A stretch of DNA of 64,000 nt, from the NCBI RefSeq assembly GCF_006539505.1, contig NZ_BJND01000025.1, positions 62,001 to 126,000 on the forward strand, in the 5' to 3' direction. Shown piece by piece: positions 8,351 to 17,773 of this stretch. Below the pieces are notes generated by a model. It was given only the letters and a program-made list of their open reading frames with translations, had not been told where the DNA came from and made no database searches. Every line of letters begins with the position of its first letter. The stretch's first letter is position 1. The DNA comes from Streptomyces spinoverrucosus (GTDB lineage: Bacteria; Actinomycetota; Actinomycetes; Streptomycetales; Streptomycetaceae). The position numbers and the translations under genes are program-made.

Positions 8351-10567
8351 ATGGGGGAGACCAGGCTGATCCAGGGCCGGTACCGGCTGCTGGACGTGAT
8401 CGGGCGCGGCGGCATGGGCGAGGTGTGGCGGGCGCGTGACGAGTCGCTCGGCCGGCACGTCGCCGTGAAGTGCCTCAGACCCCTCGGCCCGCACCACGAC
8501 CAGTCCTTCACCCGCGTACTGCGCGAAAGGTTTCGCCGCGAGGCCCGGGTGGCCGCCGCGCTGCAACACCGCGGGGTGACCGTCGTCCACGACTTCGGCG
8601 AGTCCGACGGGGCGCTGTTCCTGGTGATGGAGCTGCTCCAGGGCCGCAACCTCAGTCAGCTGCTGGAGGACAACAAGAACCATCCGCTGCCGGTACCGGA
8701 CATTGTCGACATCGCCGAGCAGGTCTCCGATGCCCTCGCCTACACCCACCGGCAGGGCATTGTGCACCGCGACCTAAAGCCCGCGAACATCGTGCGGCTG
8801 ACCGACGGCACGGTGAAGATCTGCGACTTCGGCATCGCCCGCCTCGGCGCCGACATCGGCCACACCTCCCGGCTGACTGGCACCGGCGTCGCCATGGGCA
8901 CCCCGCACTACATGTCGCCGGAGCAGATCGGCGGGGCCGAGGTCGACCACCGCAGCGACCTGTACTCGCTGGGCTGCGTGCTGTACGAACTCGCCACCGG
9001 AGTGCCGCCGTTCGACCTGGGCGAGGCGTGGGCGATCCTCGTCGGCCACCGCGACACCCCGCCCGAGCCGCCCCGCACCCACCGCGCCGACCTGCCCGCC
9101 TACCTGGAGCAGATCATCCTGGACCTGCTCGCCAAACTCCCGGAACAACGGCCATGCGACGCCACCGAGTTGGGCCGCCGGATCGGCGCGGCCCGGACCG
9201 TACCGGCGTATGTGCCGACCGTGATCAGCGCCGAGCCCGCCGCCCGTGCGGAGCGGCTGCCGTCCTGGACCCACGGCATGACCACCGGCCCCAAGGCGGT
9301 CGGCACCGCACTGCGCACCCCGCCGCCGGACGCCGGCGCCGGACTCGCCGGCGAGTGGATCGCCCGCCCCATCACCGGCCCCGCCCCCCTTCCGGTGCCG
9401 GACACCCCTCCCGACCCGCCGGAGGACGCGCTCACCACCCTCGCCGGGCGCCACAACGCGGGCCTCAGCCTGGCGCGCCTCGGCCGCTTCGCGGAGGCGG
9501 GCGAGGTGCACCGCGCGGTCGCCGCCGAGCGCGAGCACCTCCTCGGCCTCGACCATCCAGACACCCTCACCAGCCGCTACGAGGTCGCCTTCACCCTCAG
9601 CCGCACCGGCCGCGCCGCCGACGCCCTGCGCGAGTACACGCACGTCGCCCGCGTCCGCGAGCGGGTGCTCGGCGCCGAGCACCCGGACACGCTCGCCGCC
9701 CGGCAGGAAACGGCTTACGTGCTGGGCCAGTTGGGCCGTCCCCTGGAGGCGCACCAGGTGTACACGTCGGTGCTCGCCGTGCGGGAGCGCACCATGGGCG
9801 CCGACCACCCCGACACCCTGCGCTGCCGCCACAACCTCGCCTTCAACCTCAGCAGACTCGGCCGCCTGGAGGACTCGTACCGCATGGCCTGCGACGTGGC
9901 CGAGGCCCGCGCCCGGGTGCTCGGGCCCACTCACCCCGACACCCTGGTCACCCGGTACGAAGTCGCCTACGCGCTCGGCCAGTTGGGCCGCTGGCCGGAA
10001 GCGCTGGACACCTACCGCGAGGTCGCCGAGGCCCGCGCCCGGGCCCTCGGCCCCGACCACCCCGACACGCTCGCCGCCCGCTACGAGATCGGCATCAGCC
10101 TCGGCCGGCTCGGCCGCAGCGCCGAGGCGCTCAAGCTCTACCGCGACCTGATCGACGACCGCACCCGCGTCCACGGCCCCACCCACCCGGAGACCCTGCG
10201 CGCCCGGCACGGCCTCGGCGTCAACCTCGGCCGCCTCGGCCGCTGGGAGGAGGCCCTCACCGAGTCCCGTGACGTGGGCGCGATCCGCGAGCGCGTCCTC
10301 GGCCCCGACCACCCCGACACCCTGATCAGCCGCCGCGAGGTCGCCGTCGGTCTGGGCTGGCTCGGCCGCTGGGCCGACGCGCTCACCGAGTACCGCACGG
10401 TCGCCGACACCCGCGAACGCCTCCTGGGCGCCGACCACCCCGACACCCTCGCCGCCCGCAACGACGAGGCCCACTGCCTGGAGCAACTCGGCCGGGGAAA
10501 GGAGGCGGTGGAGCTGTACCGCAGGGTCGCGGAGTTGCGCAGGCAGCGGGACTCCCACGGGGGCTGA
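8351..10567 (+). CDS. Ser/Thr protein kinase with C-terminal tetratricopeptide array, soluble
   Basis: 738 aa. The kinase domain (~1-275) has the glycine loop GRGGMGEV, VAVK (Lys40), the catalytic loop HRDLKPANI (His139-Asp141), DFG (Asp159) and MSPEQ in the activation segment. A Pro-rich linker (~280-355) leads to eight units of about 42 residues. Each carries a variant of GPDHPDTLAARYEVAYxLGxLGR plus xEALxxYRxVAxxRxRVLG, which is a TPR_10/TPR_12-type array. No membrane helix or PASTA domain is present, unlike PknB. It is probably a cytosolic signalling kinase whose TPRs recruit partners. ATG 8351 is the only good start; the preceding GGGGGAG-like bases are weak. The MITE sits 40 bases upstream. 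Confidence 0.93.
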   Translation: MGETRLIQGRYRLLDVIGRGGMGEVWRARDESLGRHVAVKCLRPLGPHHDQSFTRVLRERFRREARVAAALQHRGVTVVHDFGESDGALFLVMELLQGRNLSQLLEDNKNHPLPVPDIVDIAEQVSDALAYTHRQGIVHRDLKPANIVRLTDGTVKICDFGIARLGADIGHTSRLTGTGVAMGTPHYMSPEQIGGAEVDHRSDLYSLGCVLYELATGVPPFDLGEAWAILVGHRDTPPEPPRTHRADLPAYLEQIILDLLAKLPEQRPCDATELGRRIGAARTVPAYVPTVISAEPAARAERLPSWTHGMTTGPKAVGTALRTPPPDAGAGLAGEWIARPITGPAPLPVPDTPPDPPEDALTTLAGRHNAGLSLARLGRFAEAGEVHRAVAAEREHLLGLDHPDTLTSRYEVAFTLSRTGRAADALREYTHVARVRERVLGAEHPDTLAARQETAYVLGQLGRPLEAHQVYTSVLAVRERTMGADHPDTLRCRHNLAFNLSRLGRLEDSYRMACDVAEARARVLGPTHPDTLVTRYEVAYALGQLGRWPEALDTYREVAEARARALGPDHPDTLAARYEIGISLGRLGRSAEALKLYRDLIDDRTRVHGPTHPETLRARHGLGVNLGRLGRWEEALTESRDVGAIRERVLGPDHPDTLISRREVAVGLGWLGRWADALTEYRTVADTRERLLGADHPDTLAARNDEAHCLEQLGRGKEAVELYRRVAELRRQRDSHGG

Positions 10568-10619
10568 CCGGGCCGGACCCGCTCTGGCCGACCCGGAACG
10601 GCGCGTGTTACCAAGAACC

Positions 10620-12191
10620 ATGCCTGCACACGAGGGATCCCGCGCGTACGACGCCGTCATCGTCGGCGGCGGCCACAACGGCCTGGTCGCCGCCGCCTAC
10701 CTGGCCCGCGCCGGACGGTCGGTACTGGTGCTGGAACGGCTGGACCACACCGGCGGCGCCGCCGTCTCCACCCGCCCCTTCCCCGGCGTCGACGCCCGCC
10801 TCTCGCGCTACTCCTACCTGGTCAGCCTGCTCCCGCAGAAGATCGTGCGCGACCTCGCCCTGGACTTCCGCCTGCGCACCCGCACCATCTCGTCGTACAC
10901 CCCCGTCGAACGCGACGGCCGGCCGACCGGGCTGCTCGTCGGCGGTGGCGAGCAGCGGACCCGGGAGGCCTTCGCGCGGCTGACGGGCGGGGAGCGCGAG
11001 TACGAGTCATGGCAGCGCTTCTACGGCATGACCGGCCGCGTCGCCCAGCGCGTGTTCCCCACGCTGACCGAGCCGTTGCCCACACGGGACGAGCTGCGCA
11101 GGCGCATCGACGACGAGGATGCCTGGCGGATGCTCTTCGAGGAGCCGATCGGCGTCGCCGTCGAGGACAATTTCGCCGACGACCTGGTGCGGGGTGTCGT
11201 CCTGACCGACGCGCTGATCGGGACGTTCGCCGACGCGCACGACGGGGAGCTGCGCCAGAACCGGTGCTTCCTCTACCACGTGATCGGCGGCGGCACCGGC
11301 GCCTGGGACGTCCCCGTCGGCGGCATGGGCGCCCTGACCGGCGCGCTCACCGCCGCCGCCCGCGAGGCGGGCGCCGTCATCGCCACCGGCCACGAGGCCC
11401 TGCGGATCGACACCGACGGCCGCACCGCCGAGGTCACCTACCGCACGCCCGACGGCGAGGGCGTCGCCGTCGCCCGGCACGTCCTGGTGGGCGCCTCCCC
11501 GCAGGCGCTGGCCGCCCTCACCGGCGACACACCGCCCGCCCCCGCCGAGGGCGCCCAACTCAAGGTGAACATGCTCCTCACCCGGCTGCCGAGGCTGCGC
11601 GACACCTCGGTCGACCCGCGCGAGGCGTTCGCCGGAACCTTCCACATCGCGGAGGGGTACGTGCAGCTGGCCACCGCCTACGCCCAGGCCGCCGCCGGCG
11701 ACCTGCCCGCCGCCCCGCCCTCCGAGATCTACTGCCACTCCCTGACCGACCCGTCGATCCTCGCCCCGGACCTGGTCGAACGCGGCTACCAGACCCTCAC
11801 CCTGTTCGGTCTGCACACCCCCGCCCGGCTCTTCACCCCGGACAACGACGCCGTCCGCGACGCCCTGCTGAAGCCGACCCTCGCCCAGCTCGACGCCCAC
11901 CTGGCCGAACCCCTCGCCGACTGCCTGGCCACGGATGCCGAGGGGCGGCCCTGCATCGAGGCGAAGACGCCGCTCGACCTGGAGCGCGACCTGCGGCTGT
12001 CCGGCGGCAACATCTTCCACCGCGAGCTGTCCTGGCCGTACGCCCAGGAGGGCACCGGCCGCTGGGGCGTGGAGACCCGGCACGCCAACGTGCTGCTGTG
12101 CGGCGCGGGCGCGGTGCGCGGCGGCGGGGTGAGCGGGGTGCCGGGGCACAATGCGGCGATGGCGGTGCTGGAGGGGGCCGAGGGCTTCTGA
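10620..12191 (+). CDS. FAD-dependent oxidoreductase of the phytoene desaturase/RetSat type
   Basis: 523 aa from ATG 10620; a GTG at 10605 is also in frame. The N-terminus is a Rossmann FAD site, AVIVGGGHNGLVAAAYLARAG followed by VLVLERLDHTGGAA. The C-terminus has the second FAD contact, NVLLCGAGAVRGGGVSGVPG, with CrtI-like spacing between. Family members desaturate or isomerise carotenoids or saturate retinoids; many Streptomyces homologues have no known substrate. There are no carotenoid genes nearby. It follows the kinase by 52 bases on the same strand and may share its transcript. Confidence 0.82.
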   Translation: MPAHEGSRAYDAVIVGGGHNGLVAAAYLARAGRSVLVLERLDHTGGAAVSTRPFPGVDARLSRYSYLVSLLPQKIVRDLALDFRLRTRTISSYTPVERDGRPTGLLVGGGEQRTREAFARLTGGEREYESWQRFYGMTGRVAQRVFPTLTEPLPTRDELRRRIDDEDAWRMLFEEPIGVAVEDNFADDLVRGVVLTDALIGTFADAHDGELRQNRCFLYHVIGGGTGAWDVPVGGMGALTGALTAAAREAGAVIATGHEALRIDTDGRTAEVTYRTPDGEGVAVARHVLVGASPQALAALTGDTPPAPAEGAQLKVNMLLTRLPRLRDTSVDPREAFAGTFHIAEGYVQLATAYAQAAAGDLPAAPPSEIYCHSLTDPSILAPDLVERGYQTLTLFGLHTPARLFTPDNDAVRDALLKPTLAQLDAHLAEPLADCLATDAEGRPCIEAKTPLDLERDLRLSGGNIFHRELSWPYAQEGTGRWGVETRHANVLLCGAGAVRGGGVSGVPGHNAAMAVLEGAEGF

Positions 12192-12304
12192 GCATGAGGG
12201 CGGTGCTGGACGGCGACGACAGCTCGTCCCGGTGACCCCTCTGTGGCCCCGTCCGCACCGGACCCCGCTTGATGCCGGTCCCGGTGCGCGCGATCCTCGT
12301 ACAC

Positions 12305-14695
12305 ATGGTGACGTCGCCGCTCGACGATGCGGCGCGAGCGACCACGGCCGGGGACGCCGTGGCGGTGGTCGATACGCGCGGCATCATCACGGGCTGGAGT
12401 GAGGGGGCTCGCCTGCTCACCGGACACCCGGCCGAGGAGGTGACCGGCCGCCCGGCCGCCGACCTGGTGGACGGCGACGCAGTCACCGCCTGGCGCGCCC
12501 TGCGGGACACCGGCGCCGCCGTGGTGCCCGTACGGCGACGGGACGGACGACGCGCCGACCTGGCGCTGCGCGCCTGCCCACTTGCGGGCGCCGACGGGCA
12601 GGCACAGGCCTACGTCGTCACCGCGTCCCCCGACGAGCGGGCGCGCATGCTGGGCGAGCTGGCGTTCCAGCAGGCGTCCATGTCGATGTCCGTCTTCGAC
12701 ACCGGGCAGCGCTATCTGCGGATGAACGAGGCGGGCTGCCGGGTCATGGGCAGGCCCGAGGCGGAGTTCCTGCACCGCCACTTCCCGGACACCGTGGAGA
12801 ACGCCGAGCACAGCCGCGGCTTCCTGCACCATCTGCAGCTCGTGGTGGACACCGGCGAACCGCTCCGCTACGAGAGCTGGACCCGCTCCCCGTCCGGCCG
12901 CCGTATGCACGCCTGGAACAGCGAGATGTGGCCGGTGCGGGACGCATCCGGCGAGCTGATCGGCACCGCGCTCGCCGCGTTCGACAGCAGCGAGCAGCAC
13001 TGGGCCCGGCAGCGGCTGGCGATGCTGAACGAGGCCGCCGAGAGCATCGGCACCAAACTCGACGTCGTGCACACCGCCCGCGAACTGGCCGAACTCGTGG
13101 TACCCCGGCTTGCCGACTTCGCCAGTGTTGACCTGCTGGACTCGGTCCTGCAGGGCGAGGAGCCCGCCGTCGGCGTGGTCGGCGCCGACGTGGTGCTGCG
13201 CCGGGCCGCCCACCACTCGCTCACTCCCGGGGTGCCGGAGGCCGCGATCGACCTCGGCGCGGAGGACGTCTACCCGCCCGAGTCGCCCCCCGCCCGCGCC
13301 CTGGCCACCGGCGCCCCCGTGCTCACCCGGACCGGCGAGGCCGACCTCGACACCTGGCTCGCCCGGCACGAGGCCCGCACCGCCGTGCTGACCGACGCCG
13401 AGCGGCCGGAGTTCTCGCTGATGGCCGTCCCCCTGATCGCCCGCGGTACGACGCTGGGCGTGGCCGTCTTCGTCCGCAACCTCACGCCCGAGGCCCCCGA
13501 CGCCTTCGACCGCGACGACGTCTCCCTGGCTCAGGAGCTGGCCAGCCGCGCCGCCGTGTGTGTCGACAACGCCCGCCGCTACACCCGCGAACGGACCACC
13601 GCCCTCGCCCTGCAACGCAGCCTGCTGCCGCAGGCGGTGACCGGACAGGCTGCGGTCGAGTGTGCCTCCCGCTATCTGCCGGCGCTGTCCCAGGCGGGCG
13701 TGGGCGGCGACTGGTTCGACGTGATCCCGCTGTCCGGGACCCGGGTGGCGCTGGTTGTCGGGGACGTCGTCGGCCACGGCATCCACGCCTCCGTGACGAT
13801 GGGACGGCTCCGTACGGCGGTGTGGACCCTGGCCGACGTCGACCTGCCGCCCGACGAACTCCTCACCCACCTGGACGACCTGGTCGGCCACCTCGCCGGC
13901 GACGACAACCAGGCGGCCGGCGAGTTCGGCGCGACCTGCCTGTACGCGGTGTACGACCCGGTGTCCCGGCGCTGCACGGTCGCCGCCGCCGGCCATCCGC
14001 CGCCCGTCGTCCTGCTGCCCGACGGGACCGTCGAGGTCGTCGCGATGGCCGCCGGGCCGATGCTCGGCGTCGGCGGGCTGCCCTTCGAGGCCAGGGAACT
14101 GGAACTGCCGGAAGGCTCCGTGCTGGCCCTCTACACGGACGGCCTCATCGAGGCCCGCGACTTCGACGTGGACGCGGGCACGGACGCCCTGCGTGTCGCA
14201 CTCGCCGCACCCGCCGAGAGCCTGGAGGGCATCTGCGACAGTGTCCTCAAGTCCCTGCTCCCCGACAGCCCGGCCGACGACGTGGCCCTGCTCATCGCCC
14301 GCACCCGCGCCCTGGACGCCGACCAGGTGGCCGTGTGGGACGTGCCCGCCGACCCGGCGATGGTCGCCACCGCGCGGCAGCACGCCACCGACCAGCTGAC
14401 GAGCTGGGGGCTCGACGAGGCCGCGTTCGTCACCGAGCTGGTCGTCAGCGAACTGGTCACGAACGCCATCCGCTACGGCGGCGCCCCCATCCAGCTCCGG
14501 CTCATCCGCGACCGCGCCCTCATCTGCGAGGTCTCCGACGCCAGCAGCACCTCGCCCCACATGCGCCGGGCCCGCACCTACGACGAGGGCGGCCGCGGCC
14601 TGCTGCTGGTCGCCCAGCTGACGCAGCGGTGGGGGACCCGACCGAGCGGGACGGGGAAGACGATCTGGGCGGAGCAGGCGCTGCCGGTGACCTGA
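12305..14695 (+). CDS. Multidomain sensor phosphatase: PAS-PAS-GAF-SpoIIE(PP2C)-HATPase
   Basis: 796 aa if ATG 12305 is used; TTG 12269 and ATG 12272 give slightly longer frames and no site has a strong Shine-Dalgarno. Order: PAS (~15-100, TRGIITGWSEGARLLTGHPAEE), second PAS (~115-230, SVFDTGQRYLRMNEAG), GAF (~240-425), PP2C/SpoIIE (~430-655, GGDWFDVIPL, GDVVGHGIHASV, LYTDGLIEARD) and an RsbW-like HATPase (~670-795, ELVVSELVTNAIRYGG, GRGLLLVAQL). Such proteins can both phosphorylate and dephosphorylate anti-anti-sigma factors, linking a ligand or light signal to sigma-factor control. No anti-sigma-antagonist gene is adjacent. Confidence 0.92.
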   Translation: MVTSPLDDAARATTAGDAVAVVDTRGIITGWSEGARLLTGHPAEEVTGRPAADLVDGDAVTAWRALRDTGAAVVPVRRRDGRRADLALRACPLAGADGQAQAYVVTASPDERARMLGELAFQQASMSMSVFDTGQRYLRMNEAGCRVMGRPEAEFLHRHFPDTVENAEHSRGFLHHLQLVVDTGEPLRYESWTRSPSGRRMHAWNSEMWPVRDASGELIGTALAAFDSSEQHWARQRLAMLNEAAESIGTKLDVVHTARELAELVVPRLADFASVDLLDSVLQGEEPAVGVVGADVVLRRAAHHSLTPGVPEAAIDLGAEDVYPPESPPARALATGAPVLTRTGEADLDTWLARHEARTAVLTDAERPEFSLMAVPLIARGTTLGVAVFVRNLTPEAPDAFDRDDVSLAQELASRAAVCVDNARRYTRERTTALALQRSLLPQAVTGQAAVECASRYLPALSQAGVGGDWFDVIPLSGTRVALVVGDVVGHGIHASVTMGRLRTAVWTLADVDLPPDELLTHLDDLVGHLAGDDNQAAGEFGATCLYAVYDPVSRRCTVAAAGHPPPVVLLPDGTVEVVAMAAGPMLGVGGLPFEARELELPEGSVLALYTDGLIEARDFDVDAGTDALRVALAAPAESLEGICDSVLKSLLPDSPADDVALLIARTRALDADQVAVWDVPADPAMVATARQHATDQLTSWGLDEAAFVTELVVSELVTNAIRYGGAPIQLRLIRDRALICEVSDASSTSPHMRRARTYDEGGRGLLLVAQLTQRWGTRPSGTGKTIWAEQALPVT

Positions 14696-14709
14696 GATCT
14701 GGGGGTCTC

Positions 14710-14780
14710 GTCAGTCGGCCGAAGCCCCCACCCCGTCGGCGGCGTTCCCGGTCAGTCGGCCGAAGCCGCCCACCCCGTCG
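14710..14780. repeat. Direct duplication of the stop-codon end of the serine hydrolase gene
   Basis: GTCAGTCGGCCGAAGCC-CCCACCCCGTCG at 14710-14738 is repeated at 14751-14780 with one extra G, giving 29 of 30 aligned bases identical and a 41-base offset. The downstream copy (14751-14780) is the true 3' end of the minus-strand serine hydrolase gene and encodes GWAASAD-stop. The other copy, beyond that stop, would read GVGASAD-stop. It lies between the convergent genes ending at 14695 and 14752. Confidence 0.85.
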
Positions 14781-16530
14781 CCGTGATCCGCGCCGCGTCG
14801 GCGGGCCGCGCCTCGTCGAAGAGGACGGTGCGGCCCGCCTCGACGCGCAGACCGTCGACGTACGCCCCACGGCCGACGTACAGCCGGTCGGTGGTGTACC
14901 GCCAGCGCAGGGTGAGCCTCGGGTCCGCCGGGAGGGTCGCCGTGAGCCGGTGCCAGGTGCGGCCCGACCAGCCGGTGACCCGGCCGGACGAGTGTTCTTC
15001 GGGCTCCTCGCCGCGCCGGTCGGTCGTGAACGGGACCGGCTGCCAGGTCGCGCCGCCGTCCGTCGAAGACTCCAGGACCAGGCCGTCGGCCGCCGGTTCG
15101 GTGTCCCACCACAGGGCGCAGCGCAGCCGCGCCGCGCCGGTGGACGTGTCGAGCGCGGGCAACGTGAGGGTCGCGGTCGCGGAGCTCGCCATCCCGGAGA
15201 ACCAGGCGGTACGACCCCGCACGGGCCGTACCGGTACCGCCCGCGCCAGATTGTTCGCGGCCGCGACCCGGGGCGCGGAGCCGGAGCGCCAGCTGCGCAC
15301 CGGGTGCACCGAGTTGCCGAGCACGACGAGGAAGGAGTCGGTCGTCGGGTCGAGGACGAGGGAGGTGCCGGTGAAGCCGGTGTGGCCGGCGGTGCGCGGG
15401 GTGGCCATCGCGCCCATGTACCAGTGCTGGTAGAGCTCGAAGCCGAGGCCGTGCTCGTCGCCGGGGAAGGCGGTGTTGAAGTCGGTGAACATCAGCTCCA
15501 CCGACTCCGGCCGCAGGATGCGCGCCCGGCCGTAGGCGCCGCCGTTGAGCAGCGTGCGGCCGAGCACGGCGAGGTCCCACGCGCAGGAGAACACACCGGC
15601 GTGCCCGGCCACCCCACCGAGGCTGTACGCGTTCTCGTCGTGCACCTCGCCCCACACCAGCCCCCGGTCCAGCCCCGACCACGGCTTGCGGGCGTCCTCG
15701 GTGGCCGCGATCCTCGGTCTCCAGGAGGGCGGCGGATTGAAGCGAGTGCGGTGCATCCCGAGGGGAGTGGTGATCTCCTTTCGGAGCAGGGCATCCAGTC
15801 CGCGAGCGGTGATCTTCTCCAGCACCAGCTGAAGCGAGATCAGATTGAGGTCCGAGTACAGATATCTGGTCCCCGGCGCGCTGACGGGCGCCTCGTCCCA
15901 GATGAGCCGCAGCTTCTCCTCGTAGGTCGGCGCGTTGTACAGCGGAATCCACGCCCGGAACCCCGAGGTGTGCGTCAGCAGCTGCCGCACCGTGATGTCC
16001 TGCTTGCCCGCACCCCCGAACTCCGGCAGATACGAGGCGACCGTCGCCTCCAGCTCCAGCGCTCCCCGCTCGATCTGCTGCACGGCCAGGATCGAGGTGA
16101 ACAGCTTGGACACCGAGGCCAGGTCGAAGACGGTGTCCTCGGCCATCGGTATCTGCTGCTCGGCAGGGAACTCGACGCCGGTGTCGCTCTCCTCGTCGTA
16201 CGCCGCGTAGCGCACCGCCATCCCGATCGGCTCGTGCAACGCCACGGTCCCGCCCCGCCCGGCGAGCAGCACGGCCCCCGCGTACCACGGGTGCTTGGGA
16301 GAGCGGCCGAGGAAGGCCTCCGCATCGGTGACGAGTTGGCGCAGGTGCGAGCCGAGCAGCCCGGCGCGTTCCGGGGAGCCGTGGCGCAGAGTGGGGTGCC
16401 GGTGCCCCGGACTGGCGGCCGCGGCCGGTCCCGCAGGCAAGGGGGCGAGGGCCAGGGCGCCACCCAGGGCCACGGCGGCTCTGCCGAGTTGACGACGGGT
16501 CACCGCTCTGTCTGCCATGCCTTCGGTCAT
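14752..16530 (-). CDS. Secreted serine hydrolase of the class C beta-lactamase/esterase family
   Basis: 592 aa from ATG 16530, preceded by GGGAGGATCCTCG; the longer open frame upstream has no ribosome site. A twin-arginine signal (TRRQLGRAAVALGGALALA) suggests Tat export. The beta-lactamase domain (~50-420) has SVSK with Ser139 and Lys142, YSDLN as the tyrosine motif and HTGFTGT in the KTG position (HTG, as in esterase EstB and D-peptidase types). The C-terminal ~170 residues look like a beta-sandwich. It is more likely a peptidase or esterase than an antibiotic-resistance enzyme. The gene end is duplicated beyond the stop (14710-14780). It is divergent from the nitronate monooxygenase operon. 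Confidence 0.85.
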   Translation of the reverse strand: MTEGMADRAVTRRQLGRAAVALGGALALAPLPAGPAAAASPGHRHPTLRHGSPERAGLLGSHLRQLVTDAEAFLGRSPKHPWYAGAVLLAGRGGTVALHEPIGMAVRYAAYDEESDTGVEFPAEQQIPMAEDTVFDLASVSKLFTSILAVQQIERGALELEATVASYLPEFGGAGKQDITVRQLLTHTSGFRAWIPLYNAPTYEEKLRLIWDEAPVSAPGTRYLYSDLNLISLQLVLEKITARGLDALLRKEITTPLGMHRTRFNPPPSWRPRIAATEDARKPWSGLDRGLVWGEVHDENAYSLGGVAGHAGVFSCAWDLAVLGRTLLNGGAYGRARILRPESVELMFTDFNTAFPGDEHGLGFELYQHWYMGAMATPRTAGHTGFTGTSLVLDPTTDSFLVVLGNSVHPVRSWRSGSAPRVAAANNLARAVPVRPVRGRTAWFSGMASSATATLTLPALDTSTGAARLRCALWWDTEPAADGLVLESSTDGGATWQPVPFTTDRRGEEPEEHSSGRVTGWSGRTWHRLTATLPADPRLTLRWRYTTDRLYVGRGAYVDGLRVEAGRTVLFDEARPADAARITATGWAASAD

Positions 16531-16598
16531 CGAGGATCCTCCCGAGCGTGGGTCGGCCGCGGACGTACCCGAAAGCATGTCCATCACATTGGCCCGAT

Positions 16599-16623
16599 AA
16601 ATCTGACGCTCTGTCAGGAAACC
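16599..16623. promoter_or_regulatory. Operator-like inverted repeat CTGAC-N5-GTCAG, shared with 29276-29300
   Basis: AAATCTGAC-GCTCT-GTCAGGAAACC, 38 bases before the nitronate monooxygenase ATG. The 29276-29300 site has the same flanks (AAATCTGAC-TGACT-GTCAGAAAACC), differing only inside the spacer and at one flank base. The 5-bp arms are perfect. The spacing suits a TetR-type dimer. The regulator is not in the window. Confidence 0.65.
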
Positions 16624-16660
16624 TCTTCCGTCGTCCGGAGGACTGCGGCATCCTGCGCCC

Positions 16661-17773
16661 ATGCAGACGGAGCTGAGCAAGCAACTGGGAGTCGAGCACG
16701 CCCTCTTCGGCTTCACGCCGTTCCCCGCCGTCGCCGCGGCCATCAGCCGGGCCGGCGGCTTCGGAGTGCTCGGCGCGGTCCGCTACACCGACCCCGACGA
16801 CCTCAAACGCGACCTCGACTGGATCGAGGCGCACGCCGAGGGCCGCCCCTACGGCCTGGACGTCGTCATGCCCGCGAAGAAGGTCGAGGGCGTCACCGAG
16901 GCCGACGTGGAGGCGATGATCCCGGAGGGGCACCGGCGCTTCGTCGAGGACACCCTCGCCAAGTACGGCGTACCCGAACTCGCCGAGGGCGAGGCGTCGG
17001 GGTGGCGTATCACCGGCTGGATGGAGCAGGTCGCCCGCACCCAGCTCGACGTCGCCTTCGACTACCCGATCCGGCTGCTGGCGAACGCCCTCGGCTCACC
17101 GCCCGCCGATGTCATCCGGCGCGCCCACGACCGGGGCGTCCTGGTCGCCGCGCTCGCGGGCAGCGCCCGGCACGCGCGCAAGCACAAGGACGCCGGGATC
17201 GACATCGTCGTGGCCCAGGGGTACGAGGCGGGCGGCCACACCGGCGAGATCGCCTCCATGGTGCTCACGCCCGAGGTCGTGGAGGCCGTCGACCCGCTGC
17301 CGGTGCTGGCCGCCGGAGGCATCGGCAGCGGACAGCAGGTGGCCGCCGCGCTGGCCCTCGGCGCGCAAGGCGTGTGGACGGGCTCCATCTGGCTGACCAC
17401 CACCGAGGCCGACCTTCATTCCCCGGCCCTCACCCGCAAACTCCTCGCGGCCGGTTCCGGCGACACCGTCCGCTCCCGCGCCCTGACCGGCAAGCCCGCC
17501 CGCCAGTTGCGCACCGAGTGGACCGACGCCTGGGACGACCCGGCCGGACCGGGCACCCTCCCGATGCCCCTCCAGGGTCTCCTCGTCGCCGAGGCCGTCT
17601 CGCGCATCCAGAAGTACGAGGTCGAACCCCTGCTCGGCACGCCCGTCGGCCAGATCGTCGGCCGGATGACCAGCGAAAGCAGCGTCCAGGCCGTCTTCGA
17701 CGACCTCACCCGCGGCTTCGAGCGCGCCGTCGACCGCATCAACCGCATCGCCGGAAGGAGCGGCCCGTCATGA
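16661..17773 (+). CDS. Nitronate monooxygenase family flavoprotein (2-nitropropane dioxygenase-like)
   Basis: 370 aa TIM-barrel FMN protein. The start MQTELSKQLGVEHALFGFTPF has the family N-terminus; AAISRAGGFGVLGA, GVLVAALAGSARHARKH, DIVVAQGYEAGGHTGEI and PVLAAGGIGSGQQVAAALALGAQGVWTGS are the phosphate- and FMN-binding segments. Family members oxidise alkyl nitronates or, in some branches, act as enoyl reductases (FabK-like). Its stop overlaps the next gene's start (ATGA at 17770), so it is translationally coupled to an acyl-CoA ligase. This suggests a role in degrading an unusual acyl substrate rather than only nitronate detoxification. Confidence 0.85.
   Translation: MQTELSKQLGVEHALFGFTPFPAVAAAISRAGGFGVLGAVRYTDPDDLKRDLDWIEAHAEGRPYGLDVVMPAKKVEGVTEADVEAMIPEGHRRFVEDTLAKYGVPELAEGEASGWRITGWMEQVARTQLDVAFDYPIRLLANALGSPPADVIRRAHDRGVLVAALAGSARHARKHKDAGIDIVVAQGYEAGGHTGEIASMVLTPEVVEAVDPLPVLAAGGIGSGQQVAAALALGAQGVWTGSIWLTTTEADLHSPALTRKLLAAGSGDTVRSRALTGKPARQLRTEWTDAWDDPAGPGTLPMPLQGLLVAEAVSRIQKYEVEPLLGTPVGQIVGRMTSESSVQAVFDDLTRGFERAVDRINRIAGRSGPS

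Noticed and set aside
9450..10567. Regular ~126-base periodicity, possibly a CRISPR or tandem DNA array
   Set aside because: The period equals 42 codons and encodes TPR units in one frame within the kinase gene; no spacer-like unique segments exist.
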